Assembly: GCF_003994415.1 (NCBI RefSeq)
Contig: NZ_CP034689.1
Location: 5,580,001 to 5,644,000 of the forward strand
From: Achromobacter spanius
GTDB lineage: Bacteria > Pseudomonadota > Gammaproteobacteria > Burkholderiales > Burkholderiaceae_B
Reading direction: 5' to 3'
DNA: 64,000 bases
Shown here one piece after another: positions 17,415-26,261 of the stretch (positions are counted from its first letter, which is position 1; the number at the start of each line of letters is the position of its first letter). The translations under genes and the position numbers were made by a program. Under the pieces are notes generated by a model. That model was not told the DNA's origin, did no database searches, and saw only the letters and a list, made by a program, of their open reading frames with translations.

Positions 17415-18323
17415 GTGAATAGACAACAATTTCAAGCAGCGTCTCATGCATTTGTCGCATGGGCAGGTAAGCTTCACTGCAATGAGGATGGTCACTTGGC
17501 GCCAGTAGGTCCCGGTTCCCTGGCAACCACCTCCATCGATTTGGCTATCTCGAAGTCGTCGAAGGTGCCCGTTGCAGTCCGCCAGAAGGTCCCATTCTTT
17601 CGGCTAACTCAGGTGTATAGCTGGCGAGCCACTGGCATGACGAGCGGGAGCTTCGCTGAGACTCGAGCGAAGCTGGAGAACCTGTCCAATGGCATCATCA
17701 TGGCACGCAACGACGCGGAAGCTCTTGCGGCATGCGAGGACATCGTTCGATGGGGAGGTGACCGGAATTCAAACGTGGGCGCGCTGCCGTTCCTGCGGTC
17801 CCAAGCAAGCCTGCTTCGCTATCTGAATGCGGTTAAGTCTGATCTGGCGTTGCAAACGGCGGTCGCTCAGCCAGCAGGCGAGCTGCCAGCGATCCTGGCG
17901 ATGAATTCGATGCTGACGAAAGTTCACGCGCTCAACTCAGGCGACGGGCTTCCCATTTACGACTCTCGCGTCGCCGGGGCCATCGCGACGCTCGTTGAGA
18001 CTTGGCGCTGTGAGGACGGCCAAACTGCGGAACCGCTCTCGGCGGCCTTGGTCTTCCCAGCGGTCGGTGGCGGCGGCCAAAGACGCAGCGTGCATGCGCG
18101 ATATCCCGGAAGTATCAAGCCACCGACTCTGCACTATTCCTCGGAAAAACAATCGAAGGAGCGCGCCATCCGTACAGCGAAGGAATGGGCCTCTGCCAAG
18201 GTTCGACTTGGATGGCTTCTGTCCGAGTTGCTGACCAACCCGTCCCCTTCAGGCATTCGCAGCCTTGAGGCTTGCCTCTTCATGGCTGGGTACGACTGCG
18301 CTGGAATCAACAGGCAGCCGTAG
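17415..18323 (+). CDS. hypothetical protein, unrecognised
   Basis: This ~302-residue protein starts at the GTG at 17415 (VNRQQFQAASHAFVAWAGK). It looks globular and soluble, with no signal peptide or membrane helix. Notable segments are FFRLTQVYSWRATGM, AMNSMLTKVHALNSGDGLPI followed by YDSRV, and a basic C-terminal third with many Lys/Arg (EKQSKERAIRTAKEWASAK). I do not recognise the family. It stands alone between the chromosome edge and a degenerate transposon end at 18592-18649, so it may be cargo of an older neighbouring element. A DNA-related or defence role is speculation. Confidence 0.6.
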   Translation: MNRQQFQAASHAFVAWAGKLHCNEDGHLAPVGPGSLATTSIDLAISKSSKVPVAVRQKVPFFRLTQVYSWRATGMTSGSFAETRAKLENLSNGIIMARNDAEALAACEDIVRWGGDRNSNVGALPFLRSQASLLRYLNAVKSDLALQTAVAQPAGELPAILAMNSMLTKVHALNSGDGLPIYDSRVAGAIATLVETWRCEDGQTAEPLSAALVFPAVGGGGQRRSVHARYPGSIKPPTLHYSSEKQSKERAIRTAKEWASAKVRLGWLLSELLTNPSPSGIRSLEACLFMAGYDCAGINRQP

Positions 18324-18591
18324 GCCTTCAACATGTAGGAAGCGGCCCGTCGCCAACGGCGGCTCCGGTCGAGAGGCACCGTCGTTTGCCAGCCATATCC
18401 TGCCTGCATGACCAATACCGAACCAGGTGGACGTCGTGTACCGGGCAGCCGCCTCGATTCGCCAGTAGTGGGCACAGGCTTCATTCGGCGAAGGAAGCCG
18501 AGTCACTCTGAACTTGACACTCGAAATCGGACCTCCAGAGGAAGAATCCGACTGGGGGCCACGCCAGTGCTTGCATATCGAAAATTCTCGA

Positions 18592-18649
18592 TTTCCAAAC
18601 TGGATGACGTAAATCCCAAGTTAGATGAATTTCGACATGAACTTCGACA
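18592..18649. repeat. degenerate second transposon right end
   Basis: This stretch aligns with the right end of the Tn7-like element (58999-59044) over 46 positions with about 35 identities. It keeps TTCCAAACT, ATGAC and the terminal TTCGACA. A further TTCGACA copy ends at 18649, immediately before the ACAAT duplication of the 40 kb element. It is best read as the right end of an older related insertion abutting the present one. Confidence 0.6.
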
Positions 18650-18654
18650 ACAAT
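18650..18654. repeat. left target-site duplication ACAAT
   Basis: ACAAT directly precedes the left terminus of the Tn7-like element and recurs at 59045-59049 directly after the right terminus. Five bases is the duplication length of Tn7 and Tn402-type transposition. Confidence 0.75.
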
Positions 18655-18788
18655 TGTCGAATAGCACTGAGTTTGGAATCGTACTTGCTTAAAAATCAAT
18701 GACTTACAAAAACTCTATCATCGAGATTGGAATCGATCTGTCATTGAGTTTGGAATTTTGCGGAAAAAATGTCGTTGAGTTTGGAATT
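18655..18788 (+). repeat. transposon left end with four TnsB-type sites
   Basis: Copies of the end motif begin at 18655 (terminal, TGTCGAATAGCACTGAG), 18719 (degenerate, CATCGAGATTGGAAT), 18739 and 18770 (both TTGAGTTTGGAATT). Multiple direct repeats of a ~20-bp site at the end are the expected TnsB/TniA binding array. Confidence 0.75.
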
Positions 18789-18932
18789 GTTCAGGGAAGG
18801 CATTGAATGCTTCGAGGAGTCCGCTGAAGACCTGCCACGTTAGCTCTGAAAGAAAGCGATAGCGGACGTACGCGTTGGATAGCCAACCGATAGAATCATG
18901 CGGTAAGTCTGGTCCCCCAGTCGGAGGCACCC

Positions 18933-19199
18933 ATGCCAAAACGTCATCAACTCCAAGTCGAAATTTCGCCGGAGCTTCACACCCTCATGGAGCTAGCGGC
19001 CGAACTGAAGGGTCAAACGTTAGAAGAATTTGTCATCGAGTCGCTAAGACTAGCCTCGGAAGCCGAGGTGGTGCCGGAAGATGTGATTTATCTATCAAAG
19101 GCGGCTCAAGAGGCATTCGCTGAGGCAATGCTGACCCCCCCCTCTCCCAACGCAGCGATGAGGCGAGCCATCTCACGCCACAAGAAGCTTTTTGGATAG
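18933..19199 (+). CDS. DUF1778/TacA-type antitoxin without toxin
   Basis: This 88-residue protein has an N-terminal ribbon-helix-helix pattern (HQLQVEISPELHTLMELAA, then LEEFVIESLRLA) and the DUF1778 tail LTPPSPNAAMRRAI. In complete systems an acetyltransferase (GNAT) toxin gene follows at once. Here about 350 bases of unrelated, non-coding sequence follow and no GNAT motif is visible in any frame. It lies just inside the left transposon end, so it may be an orphan antitoxin, an anti-addiction gene or a regulator of the transposon end. Confidence 0.7.
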   Translation: MPKRHQLQVEISPELHTLMELAAELKGQTLEEFVIESLRLASEAEVVPEDVIYLSKAAQEAFAEAMLTPPSPNAAMRRAISRHKKLFG

Positions 19200-19551
19200 C
19201 TAGCCGGGCCTGCCCCCGTACTAAGTAGGGTCTGGACATAGAGCCCAAGGTTGTGAACCGTTGTGGCTGCTGGGCCTTAGTTCATCAAACACTTGACTCG
19301 CCATGGGATTGCTACGACCCGAACTTCAAGCGCTCGGATGATATTGATGATTCCCGAGTGACGGCCTGATATCCGCTAACGGGGCGTCGAAGTGCGTGAA
19401 GGCCTCTTCCAATCCCTGGTCGCATTACACGGACTCGCCGCCTAAGCGCCCACGGCCTCCAATTCGTAGGAAACGGGCCATGGGGAAAATTGCCTCGTGA
19501 TCGAAGCGCTTCGTACATTCCGGTCGGACGCCGTTTCCGTATGGAGGGAAC
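19200..19551. other. stretch without recognised genes
   Basis: No supported gene, repeat or RNA structure was found between the DUF1778 antitoxin and the small membrane peptide. The expected GNAT toxin of the antitoxin gene is not present here. Confidence 0.5.
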
Positions 19552-19662
19552 TTAACGCTCCAAGTCTCCATTTTCGATAAGTCGCTCCATAACGTTGACG
19601 TATCCGATCAACAGAGCAAGTACCGCTTGCACGACGACAACAACGATGAATGCGATGCTCAT
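19552..19662 (-). CDS. 36-residue single-span membrane peptide
   Basis: An ATG at 19662 with a strong Shine-Dalgarno (GGGAGGT, 4-5 bases before the start) opens a 36-codon frame. The peptide starts MSIAFIVVVVVQAVLALLIG and ends with a charged tail (ERLIENGDLER). The composition is that of a one-helix membrane peptide, similar in form to small type I toxins or regulatory peptides. No antisense RNA could be demonstrated. The good ribosome-binding site is the main support. Confidence 0.45.
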   Translation of the reverse strand: MSIAFIVVVVVQAVLALLIGYVNVMERLIENGDLER

Positions 19663-19994
19663 TAATACCTCCCAAACGTACACGCGGTTACCCTTCGATG
19701 GGCCGTGGTGGCCAAGATTAGCGGCAGTGCCCGTGCAATATTAGATAAGCGGTGCGAGACCCTATTGCCCAACTGCAGCTTCAGTCTCAATTTTGGTCCA
19801 CTTCGCGGCCAACTTCTCTCGTTATTGTGCCATCGCCTCATCATGAGGAATGCTAGCGCGGGAGTCACGTCGACTTGCCTCCACTTTCGCCCGAAACCAC
19901 CGGTACCTGGCGACGTGGTCGTTAGATTGGAACTCCGCAGAGATGGAAGGTAGGGGCGAACGTATCGTTAATGGTCCTCGGTTTTTGGGTCAAG

Positions 19995-20051
19995 TCAACT
20001 GCCACCCCTAACCGCAATACAGAGTTTGGTATGGAACATGAACTTAAGCAT
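19995..20051 (-). pseudogene. vapC: vapC toxin remnant
   Basis: The ATG overlaps the vapB stop codon, as normal for vapBC. The frame reads MLKFMFHTKLCIAVR and then stops after 18 codons. VapC proteins normally begin MLxFMLDTNxCI. Here the first catalytic aspartate is replaced by histidine and the rest of the PIN domain is gone. The toxin is clearly dead. Confidence 0.65.
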
Positions 20052-20281
20052 CAACGCACCTCGCGCTTCAGGACAACTGGCTGCTCACGCTGCGTCATAT
20101 AGTCGGACGTAACATCGTTGTTATCGAACCAGCTATCCCACGATTGACCATCGGGCGTGATGATCCGTGTACGGCCGAGAGCGACAACGTCGACACGCTT
20201 TACGTCATCAGGAAGCTCGACCGCCTTAGGAAGGCCTATTGCCTGAGTGCGATTGCTTCGAAAAACGGCACCTTTAACCAC
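20051..20281 (-). CDS. vapB: VapB-family antitoxin
   Basis: This 76-residue protein matches VapB antitoxins of the AbrB/swapped-hairpin type: VFRSNRTQAIGLPKAVELP, VDVVALGRTRIITP and SWDSWFD are all familiar. The GTG at 20281 was chosen because AGGAGG lies six bases before it. The upstream ATG has no such site. The partner toxin gene directly downstream is reduced to 18 codons. The antitoxin frame itself is intact. Confidence 0.8.
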   Translation of the reverse strand: MVKGAVFRSNRTQAIGLPKAVELPDDVKRVDVVALGRTRIITPDGQSWDSWFDNNDVTSDYMTQREQPVVLKREVR

Positions 20282-20457
20282 GCGAACCCTCCTGAGAGAT
20301 GGCAAACGCATGCCCCAAGGTTACACAAAAGAATTGCAAGCTGGGAAGACGCGTCAACCCTAGCCTAGAGATCATGCTGCAGCCAGAGTCTCCAGGTTGG
20401 AAGGTCACCGACGGCGATCATTGCAGCGGTGGTTACGAGGCGATGGGTGAGGCCAGA

Positions 20458-20691
20458 TCATCGAAACGGCTTTCCCAACTTTCCGCTCTTGGTGAGCACT
20501 CCGGATCGCCGCAATGCAAGCAACGTTTCTTCTACTCCAATGTCATAAGGATTCCCAATCGGAACCTGAACCTCTAGAACTTTAATCCGGGCAGGCAGTG
20601 CAGGTTTGCCCTCCGACGAGGCATGCTGCCGAATGCGGGAATAGCGCACCAAAGTCCTCGTAAGCGGTTTCGCAGCAGCGTTTTTTTCCAT
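20458..20691 (-). CDS. small hypothetical protein downstream of tniQ
   Basis: This 77-residue basic protein has a plausible coding composition, with VLEVQVPIGNPYDIGVEETL and LTKSGKLGKPFR near the end. It follows the transposition operon on the same strand after a ~100-base gap and could be its last gene. No family is recognised and the ribosome-binding site is weak. Confidence 0.4.
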   Translation of the reverse strand: MEKNAAAKPLTRTLVRYSRIRQHASSEGKPALPARIKVLEVQVPIGNPYDIGVEETLLALRRSGVLTKSGKLGKPFR

Positions 20692-20787
20692 GATTCCAGC
20701 CCGATAGTCGCTTGATTAGTACCGCTCTAATAGTACTTAACACGGAGCACGTGATCCATTTGTTCAAGAACGTGTGTTCGCGAATGC

Positions 20788-21801
20788 TCACACATCGTCC
20801 CATGCTTCCAGATCGGCATATCCCGCACGATAGCTTGACACTGAAAACTCCGAGAAGTGACGCTCCTGGCTCGCATCGTTGTTCAACAACGCCAACGGCC
20901 AGAGGAATCGCTGTTTGAGCGCGATCTCGCATATCTTGCCGATATCTCCCTTCCAGACCCTGCGGCCCCGAGTGTTCCCGCGGCACGCTGCGACGTCGAA
21001 GCCGGTAGATGTCGTACGTCGGTCCAACATGTGCTGAATGTTCCATCGGATATCGTCGAAGAGCCGCGGATCCACCCGTCCCATTTCCTTGAGTCGCCAA
21101 GGATCTCCGATCGCACCCGCTGCCAACAGACTAGGGAGAAGAGCGAGGGGCAGTCTCTCTGGCATCTGTCCAACCGAAAATGAACCTCGGATTATTGCTG
21201 CAGTCACGGCCCGCTGCAGATCAAGAACTGCTTGAGTGCTTTCGAGCGGCAACTCGTTTGGGGGAGCTTCGCGTAAGTCCGCTCCGCAGATGGAGCACGA
21301 AAGAAAGGGAGCCTCTGATCTCCATGGGGCAACAGTGGTCAAAGGATAAGTCGTCAAACATGCCCAGCAATGATTCAGCATTGGACAGCTGTGAGAAGGA
21401 CAGATTACCCAGTACCGCATTCGCCATTCGAAGCGAAGATAAGGAATATCGTCCCCAGCGATGCACCTAGCACAATATGAGCTGTGAGCGGTTCCCGTCT
21501 CGCTTCGCAGGAGGAGGCGTCGCAGCCATCTTTCGCGACGAAACGCGTCGAACCTGGAAACAAACTCGCGCAAGGCATGTGGCGAGACATTCGTTCCATA
21601 TGCAATTCGCGACGCATAGTGGCGCCCTACTCGAACATCCAAATCGCCGACCGCTCCGAGCCCGACGGCACCCAGAATCTGCGCAACGGAGGCGCCATGC
21701 AAGCACGACAGTCTGGCCAGCCAAGATGAACAAGACTCATCATCTAGCGGCGTTGGCACTTGGCATAGTGTTGGTCGAGAATCGTCCATCGACATCCTCA
21801 T
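20788..21801 (-). CDS. tniQ: TniQ/TnsD-family target-selection protein (second copy)
   Basis: This 337-residue TniQ protein opens with the family N-terminus (PTPLDDESCSSWLARLS). Cysteine/histidine zinc-ribbon pairs follow: YCARC, WVICPSHSCPMLNHCWAC and LSCSICGADL. TniQ/TnsD proteins bind the target DNA and recruit TnsC. It is the last clear gene of the transposition operon and overlaps the first tniQ by about 50-60 bases. ATG codons at 21801, 21795 and 21789 are all possible, and GAGG lies suitably before the last. Two different TniQ proteins suggest two targeting modes, as with TnsD and TnsE in Tn7, or a two-protein targeting complex. Confidence 0.85.
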   Translation of the reverse strand: MRMSMDDSRPTLCQVPTPLDDESCSSWLARLSCLHGASVAQILGAVGLGAVGDLDVRVGRHYASRIAYGTNVSPHALREFVSRFDAFRRERWLRRLLLRSETGTAHSSYCARCIAGDDIPYLRFEWRMRYWVICPSHSCPMLNHCWACLTTYPLTTVAPWRSEAPFLSCSICGADLREAPPNELPLESTQAVLDLQRAVTAAIIRGSFSVGQMPERLPLALLPSLLAAGAIGDPWRLKEMGRVDPRLFDDIRWNIQHMLDRRTTSTGFDVAACRGNTRGRRVWKGDIGKICEIALKQRFLWPLALLNNDASQERHFSEFSVSSYRAGYADLEAWDDV

Positions 21802-22750
21802 CTAGTAGCTCAAGCTGCTGCCAACGCTGGTGCGCGAACCACCGAACCGCACTGGGATCAGAGCATCCCAGCAAAGACCAGAGAATTCGAAGATCACCCT
21901 GCGTCGCGCCGCCGAGTAGCTCTTCAATGTTCCAGGAGGGGTTCCACACCGTATCGCCTTCAGGGCTCGCCGCTACCAAGCCCATAATTTTTTTCATCGC
22001 CCGCAACGCTACGTGGTACGCCTCTTCACTTGAGAGAAGTCTGGTCAGCTTTCCAGGCACGAGATCTTTCCCGTCCGGCGATGCGCAAATTCCTAGTGTT
22101 CTCACCAATCGCAAAAGTGTGTCGAGACTAAGTTCGCTGATCGCTCCGAACCGTCGATCCGGGACAGTTCGTGTGGGGCCGAACAAGTCATCAGCAATTA
22201 AAGTCGACAACTCAATGACGTGCTCGTCAGCGACGCATATCGGCAAGGCCCGAAGATCGGCGCCACACGAACACTGATAGAGGCTCGGTCGTCTCCAAAG
22301 GATGGGCCGTCCACAATTGCAGTGGTCAATCAAACGGCAACGATGCTTCGGGCAAGCACAATACAGGACGACTTCCCAAGCCGCTTTCGCGCGCCTTCCT
22401 TGTTCCGCAAGACATTGGACACAGACCTGCGGCCGCGTGTGCCGTAGCTGATAGCACCGGCTGAAATCGTTCCCCATGAATGCGGCACGTGTCCTTCCTT
22501 TCCGCGAGTACGTCTTTGGAATCGCTCGTTGGAGGCGGCTCAGTGAGGCCCCAAACGCATACGACAAGTAAGGCACTGCCGAAGCCGGCATGTAGGTATG
22601 GCCAATGGATGCGGCAGCCCTCGCCAAATCTGCAAACTGCAAACCATTCGCGCACAGCATTCGCAGCGCGTATCCGTTTCCCGACTCGTCATCACCTATC
22701 TCGTCCTGAAACGGTAAAGGCCGGCCCAGCTTATGGTCAAAGAGAAGCAA
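21740..22750 (-). CDS. tniQ: TniQ/TnsD-family target-selection protein (first copy)
   Basis: This ~336-residue TniQ-like protein has zinc-ribbon motifs in VCVQCLAEQG, LYCACPKHRCRLIDHCNCG and YQCSCGADLRALP. The likely start is a TTG at 22750 preceded by GAGGAG and overlapping the last codons of tnsC. An in-frame start further upstream (22840) lies wholly inside tnsC and is less likely. It differs strongly from the other TniQ encoded next, so the pair is not a recent duplication. It is expected to act with TnsC in target-site choice. Confidence 0.82.
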   Translation of the reverse strand: MLLFDHKLGRPLPFQDEIGDDESGNGYALRMLCANGLQFADLARAAASIGHTYMPASAVPYLSYAFGASLSRLQRAIPKTYSRKGRTRAAFMGNDFSRCYQLRHTRPQVCVQCLAEQGRRAKAAWEVVLYCACPKHRCRLIDHCNCGRPILWRRPSLYQCSCGADLRALPICVADEHVIELSTLIADDLFGPTRTVPDRRFGAISELSLDTLLRLVRTLGICASPDGKDLVPGKLTRLLSSEEAYHVALRAMKKIMGLVAASPEGDTVWNPSWNIEELLGGATQGDLRILWSLLGCSDPSAVRWFAHQRWQQLELLDEDVDGRFSTNTMPSANAAR

Positions 22751-23627
22751 AAGGATTCTCCTCGTCGGAGCAAGCCCCTGTTTGGAGCGAATACGCTTGC
22801 CGCAAGAGCGCCGCAGACAGGCTCGGCACCTCTTTCTCAACCGCGAGGAGAACCGTTTGTACCAGAAGTGCCTTCAGGAGGCGCGGAGAGCCGGACGTAG
22901 CGCGGAAAATCGCGCCAGCCCATTCCTTATTCTTGTATGAGGGAGTGAGGTCCGTTGCCTTGCACGTGTCTGCCAACCCCTTCAGAAATCCCAACCACTC
23001 AGGTCCGAGTCGGAAGTGAGCCAACTTCACCGCAACGGGGACCCTCGAGGTCAACTGAGGGTCAATCGCGCCCAAGCTGTCCATCATCTCGGTGCCTAAG
23101 AGGACGACCGGCACGCCGGTTGCATTGATGAGGCGCTTCAACCAATCAATGACGGGAGTAGCGACTTTCGTTCCCGAGGAATAGTAAACGTGCTGAAACT
23201 CGTCGAGCACGATCACCTTCACGCCCTGATGCTTAATTGCGCTGACCAGAATCTGGTTCACGTCATTGTTGTTCGCCCTTCCGCGACTTCGCTGTATGGA
23301 ACTAGCCATCGCGTAGGAAAATTTCGCAAGCAAGTCGCCTTGGATCTGAGAAACAGAAGGATCTTCTTTCAGGCTGGCGCTTATTAATGGCACGCTGCCT
23401 GTGTCACTCAGCCCGCGGCGCAATATGTCTCCTAGATATGACATCAACAGTGTTTTTCCGCCTCCGGCAGGCGCCGTGACCCTTACCCCAGTGAAGATAC
23501 CGGCTTGGTTACCCACTTGGATCGCATTGAGCACATACTGTAAGACCGCTTCGAATGCTGGGTGAGGGACGATCACATCTGCAAGTGCGCTACCCGCGCT
23601 GATCGCTGCTGCGCCATAGTTAGTCAT
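22737..23627 (-). CDS. tnsC: TnsC/TniB-type AAA+ transposition ATPase
   Basis: This 296-residue AAA+ ATPase has Walker A APAGGGKT at residues 52-59 and Walker B VIVLDEFQH near residue 145, followed by sensor-like VVLLGTEMM. It is shorter than Tn7 TnsC and closer in size to TniB of Tn402/Tn6022-type elements. It couples TniQ-marked target DNA to the transposase. Its ATG at 23627 overlaps the tnsB stop (ATGA), giving translational coupling. Confidence 0.9.
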   Translation of the reverse strand: MTNYGAAAISAGSALADVIVPHPAFEAVLQYVLNAIQVGNQAGIFTGVRVTAPAGGGKTLLMSYLGDILRRGLSDTGSVPLISASLKEDPSVSQIQGDLLAKFSYAMASSIQRSRGRANNNDVNQILVSAIKHQGVKVIVLDEFQHVYYSSGTKVATPVIDWLKRLINATGVPVVLLGTEMMDSLGAIDPQLTSRVPVAVKLAHFRLGPEWLGFLKGLADTCKATDLTPSYKNKEWAGAIFRATSGSPRLLKALLVQTVLLAVEKEVPSLSAALLRQAYSLQTGACSDEENPFASL

Positions 23628-25639
23628 ACGGCAGCTCCAAGGTTGAAATCGTCGGAAACGAACCCTTTAAATTCGGGAATCTCGTCCGGCAAAACCTTGA
23701 TTTCACTGTCCGTGAAAACTTGTAGAGGCACCTCCTTTGCTAAACGTGCGTTAACTCGCGACACATCGTTAGCCAAGGGCTTCACTGACGAAAGACCATG
23801 AAGCAAGGCGTACTTCCGCATATCCCGAATCAACCGCTTGCCGCGCCTAACTGAGTTATCCACCATATCCTCGAACTCAGCCTGCACCCTCCGCCACTCG
23901 ATGTACGCGCCTTCTCCCCTAAGCTTCTCCTTGGTGAACTGTCGGATCAACCGATGCTGACTGAGGGTGAGTCCATTCGCGTAATCAGGAATCATGCTTG
24001 GAACCCTAATCCAGGTGCCCGCAGAAGGATTTTTCACCCAGACACTACCCAAGTCATTTGGGTCAAACTTGATCTCTGTTCTGAACTTTGGCGTCGATTG
24101 GGATTGCGCCAAATCACGGAGTTCCGGACTACGGTAGCTAATGTGGAACATTTCCACCCCATGCTGGGCGACGGTCAGATGCCGAGAGAGACCTGTGAGA
24201 AGGTCTAGTTGCTCCAGTCCCCCGACGAATTGCGGCGGTGGCATAGTCTGCATCGATTCGAAGAGTGTGTCGTACGGTCTAAGCAGCGATCGCTCCGGTA
24301 TTGACACCGGATAGACATCGACTGCCCATCGAACTAAACACTGGCACAGGTCAGAGAACATGACGCAGGCAGTAATTTTGGGGTCTGTCCTTTTTGCGAG
24401 GCCACGGATTTTCTCTGGCATACCTTCGATGGGCAACGTGTTCATCATCGTCCCCAACGCACGTTCGACGTTCGGCTTGAACCATGGCTTTCTGACAGCT
24501 GCGAACTCGAGGTCGCACCGCAATGCCCAAGCAATTTGCCGAAACTGTGGGGAATGAAACGCGAGAGCATTGTCGACCAAGATAGTTTCCGGCAGGCCAG
24601 GAGTGAGCCACTCACGCTCAGCCCCTACCGCGCTAACAAGATCATCTTTTGGCCTCAAAGCTAGTTTCAAGCTTTGGCACACCCGCCCGAGAGACTCCCC
24701 CTCGAAGCTGATGAACACCGACAAGATGTATTTCGAGAACGCATCGATGATCAGCGTCAAAGTCGGCCGACCTAACGGGATGCCCCGCCTATCATCAATC
24801 ACGTACAGATCAAGCAGAGTGTGGTCCATCTCCACACGCTCAAGTGGGCGAGTGGCATAGATCCCCCCAATCGCATGACGCCACTTGTTGTTTGCCGCGG
24901 TAGCGCCCAGCCGCACTCTATCTGCCTCGTATCGGGGTATCGATTGAACAAGTCGATGAAAGGACGACAAACTCATTGGCTCGATCAGTGAGCCGCCCCG
25001 TCGTTTCTCAACTTGCAAGAGTCGCGCCATATATCGCGTATACGCAGCCATCACCCCCTTTCCGCGAAAGATGAAATAGCTATGGCGCAGCACCTCCCAC
25101 GCGATCTCCCTCGTAACCTCGCTTAGCCGACTCGCCTTAGCTTTGCGGGCGTTGCCGGACAAAAGGCTCAGCACATTCCCCCCGGAACGGTTAAAGCATC
25201 TCAACCAACGGATCACTGTCGAGACAGAGGGAGCTTTTTCGTCGTGAAAGCGCTGTGCCACGGAGACAACTACGCGGGAGATCTCCGACCGCGCCGCAGG
25301 CTTGCTGCCACTTTTGATGACTGCTCGGATGTACCGCTCACGGCGTTCTATCTCTTTGCATTGCTTGCCCGTTAACCTACCGATAAGCGAAGCGAGCGCG
25401 TCATCTGGTCCCGATGACGCACTTGGTGACGTCAAGGCCGTACCGAATGGGACAGGACTCAATACCTCATACTTGCCGTCGAGGATGTCCCGTACCAGGC
25501 CTGCCGCGTGGAACGTAGTCACGGCCCGGGTATGAATGTCCTCGAACTGGACCGAGTTTTCCTTGAGGTCTCGGACAAACGTCCAGCACCGGTCACCCTT
25601 CTTAATTGTTAAGCCAACTTGCAGGGCAAAAATCGCCAT
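23624..25639 (-). CDS. tnsB: TnsB/TniA-type DDE transposase
   Basis: This 671-residue retroviral-integrase-type transposase has its catalytic triad in VEMDHTLLD (Asp272), ILVDNALAF (Asp356) and KPNVERALGTM (Glu392). The D-35-E spacing is the one typical of this superfamily. N-terminal helix-turn-helix DNA-binding segments precede the core. The ATG at 25639 has AAGGAG seven bases upstream. The gene start overlaps the tnsA end by about 38 bases. It should cut and join the 3' ends and bind the repeated end sites found at 18655-18788 and 58999-59044. Confidence 0.92.
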   Translation of the reverse strand: MAIFALQVGLTIKKGDRCWTFVRDLKENSVQFEDIHTRAVTTFHAAGLVRDILDGKYEVLSPVPFGTALTSPSASSGPDDALASLIGRLTGKQCKEIERRERYIRAVIKSGSKPAARSEISRVVVSVAQRFHDEKAPSVSTVIRWLRCFNRSGGNVLSLLSGNARKAKASRLSEVTREIAWEVLRHSYFIFRGKGVMAAYTRYMARLLQVEKRRGGSLIEPMSLSSFHRLVQSIPRYEADRVRLGATAANNKWRHAIGGIYATRPLERVEMDHTLLDLYVIDDRRGIPLGRPTLTLIIDAFSKYILSVFISFEGESLGRVCQSLKLALRPKDDLVSAVGAEREWLTPGLPETILVDNALAFHSPQFRQIAWALRCDLEFAAVRKPWFKPNVERALGTMMNTLPIEGMPEKIRGLAKRTDPKITACVMFSDLCQCLVRWAVDVYPVSIPERSLLRPYDTLFESMQTMPPPQFVGGLEQLDLLTGLSRHLTVAQHGVEMFHISYRSPELRDLAQSQSTPKFRTEIKFDPNDLGSVWVKNPSAGTWIRVPSMIPDYANGLTLSQHRLIRQFTKEKLRGEGAYIEWRRVQAEFEDMVDNSVRRGKRLIRDMRKYALLHGLSSVKPLANDVSRVNARLAKEVPLQVFTDSEIKVLPDEIPEFKGFVSDDFNLGAAV

Positions 25640-26261
25640 TGCGAAGCTCCTTAAAATCGGAAGGGACATAGACCTGTTCATCCAGTGCCGGGCCCACCGC
25701 CAGTTGCCGGATCCCAATCAGATGCAAGACAAGTTCTCGAGGGCAATCAACAATTCGTGCCGCCGCGTCAACTGAGCATGGTGTGAGCTGAGCGTTCAGT
25801 TTGACCATCGCCTCGCTCACCACGTCCGGGGCGTAGTGGGACCTGGCGTATCTGATGTAGACAGATGCTTTCGCGTCGCGACCGTCCTTGTATATTTGCT
25901 CTTCGGTCGCTATCTGGAAATTGAACCCGTGGCTTCGCAGAGAATCAGCCGCAGCGTCCAATTTTTGTTTGTGCTGATGAACGAACTTCGACGGCTTCAC
26001 CTCAACAATGATTGTGAGTTTGTTGGCGAAGTTCAGGCGAAAGTCGGGCGTGTACGTCGTGCCGCCCGGTAGCCTAAGTGAGAAGGGCTGGGATCGAATC
26101 GACTCCAAGTCGGGGCACAGGAGCGCAATGCGCGCAAAATTCAACTCAAGCAAGCTTTCATACCCCACCTGCTCTTCCTGGAGCCATGGGCATGAGATGT
26201 AACCCACCCTGCGATGCGGTGATCGGCTGACCACCTCCCTACCGCGTTCGTCTAGCAGCAT
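25602..26261 (-). CDS. tnsA: TnsA-type endonuclease
   Basis: This 219-residue protein resembles TnsA, the PD-(D/E)xK enzyme that cuts the 5' transposon strands. Active-site elements are VGYESLLELN (Glu), TYTPDFRL (Asp) and IIVEVKPS (E-x-K). Further C-terminal sequence corresponds to the TnsB/TnsC interaction region. With TnsA present, transposition should be cut-and-paste, without cointegrates. The ATG at 26261 follows GAAGGAAG. It is the first gene of the operon. Confidence 0.9.
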   Translation of the reverse strand: MLLDERGREVVSRSPHRRVGYISCPWLQEEQVGYESLLELNFARIALLCPDLESIRSQPFSLRLPGGTTYTPDFRLNFANKLTIIVEVKPSKFVHQHKQKLDAAADSLRSHGFNFQIATEEQIYKDGRDAKASVYIRYARSHYAPDVVSEAMVKLNAQLTPCSVDAAARIVDCPRELVLHLIGIRQLAVGPALDEQVYVPSDFKELRNGDFCPASWLNN

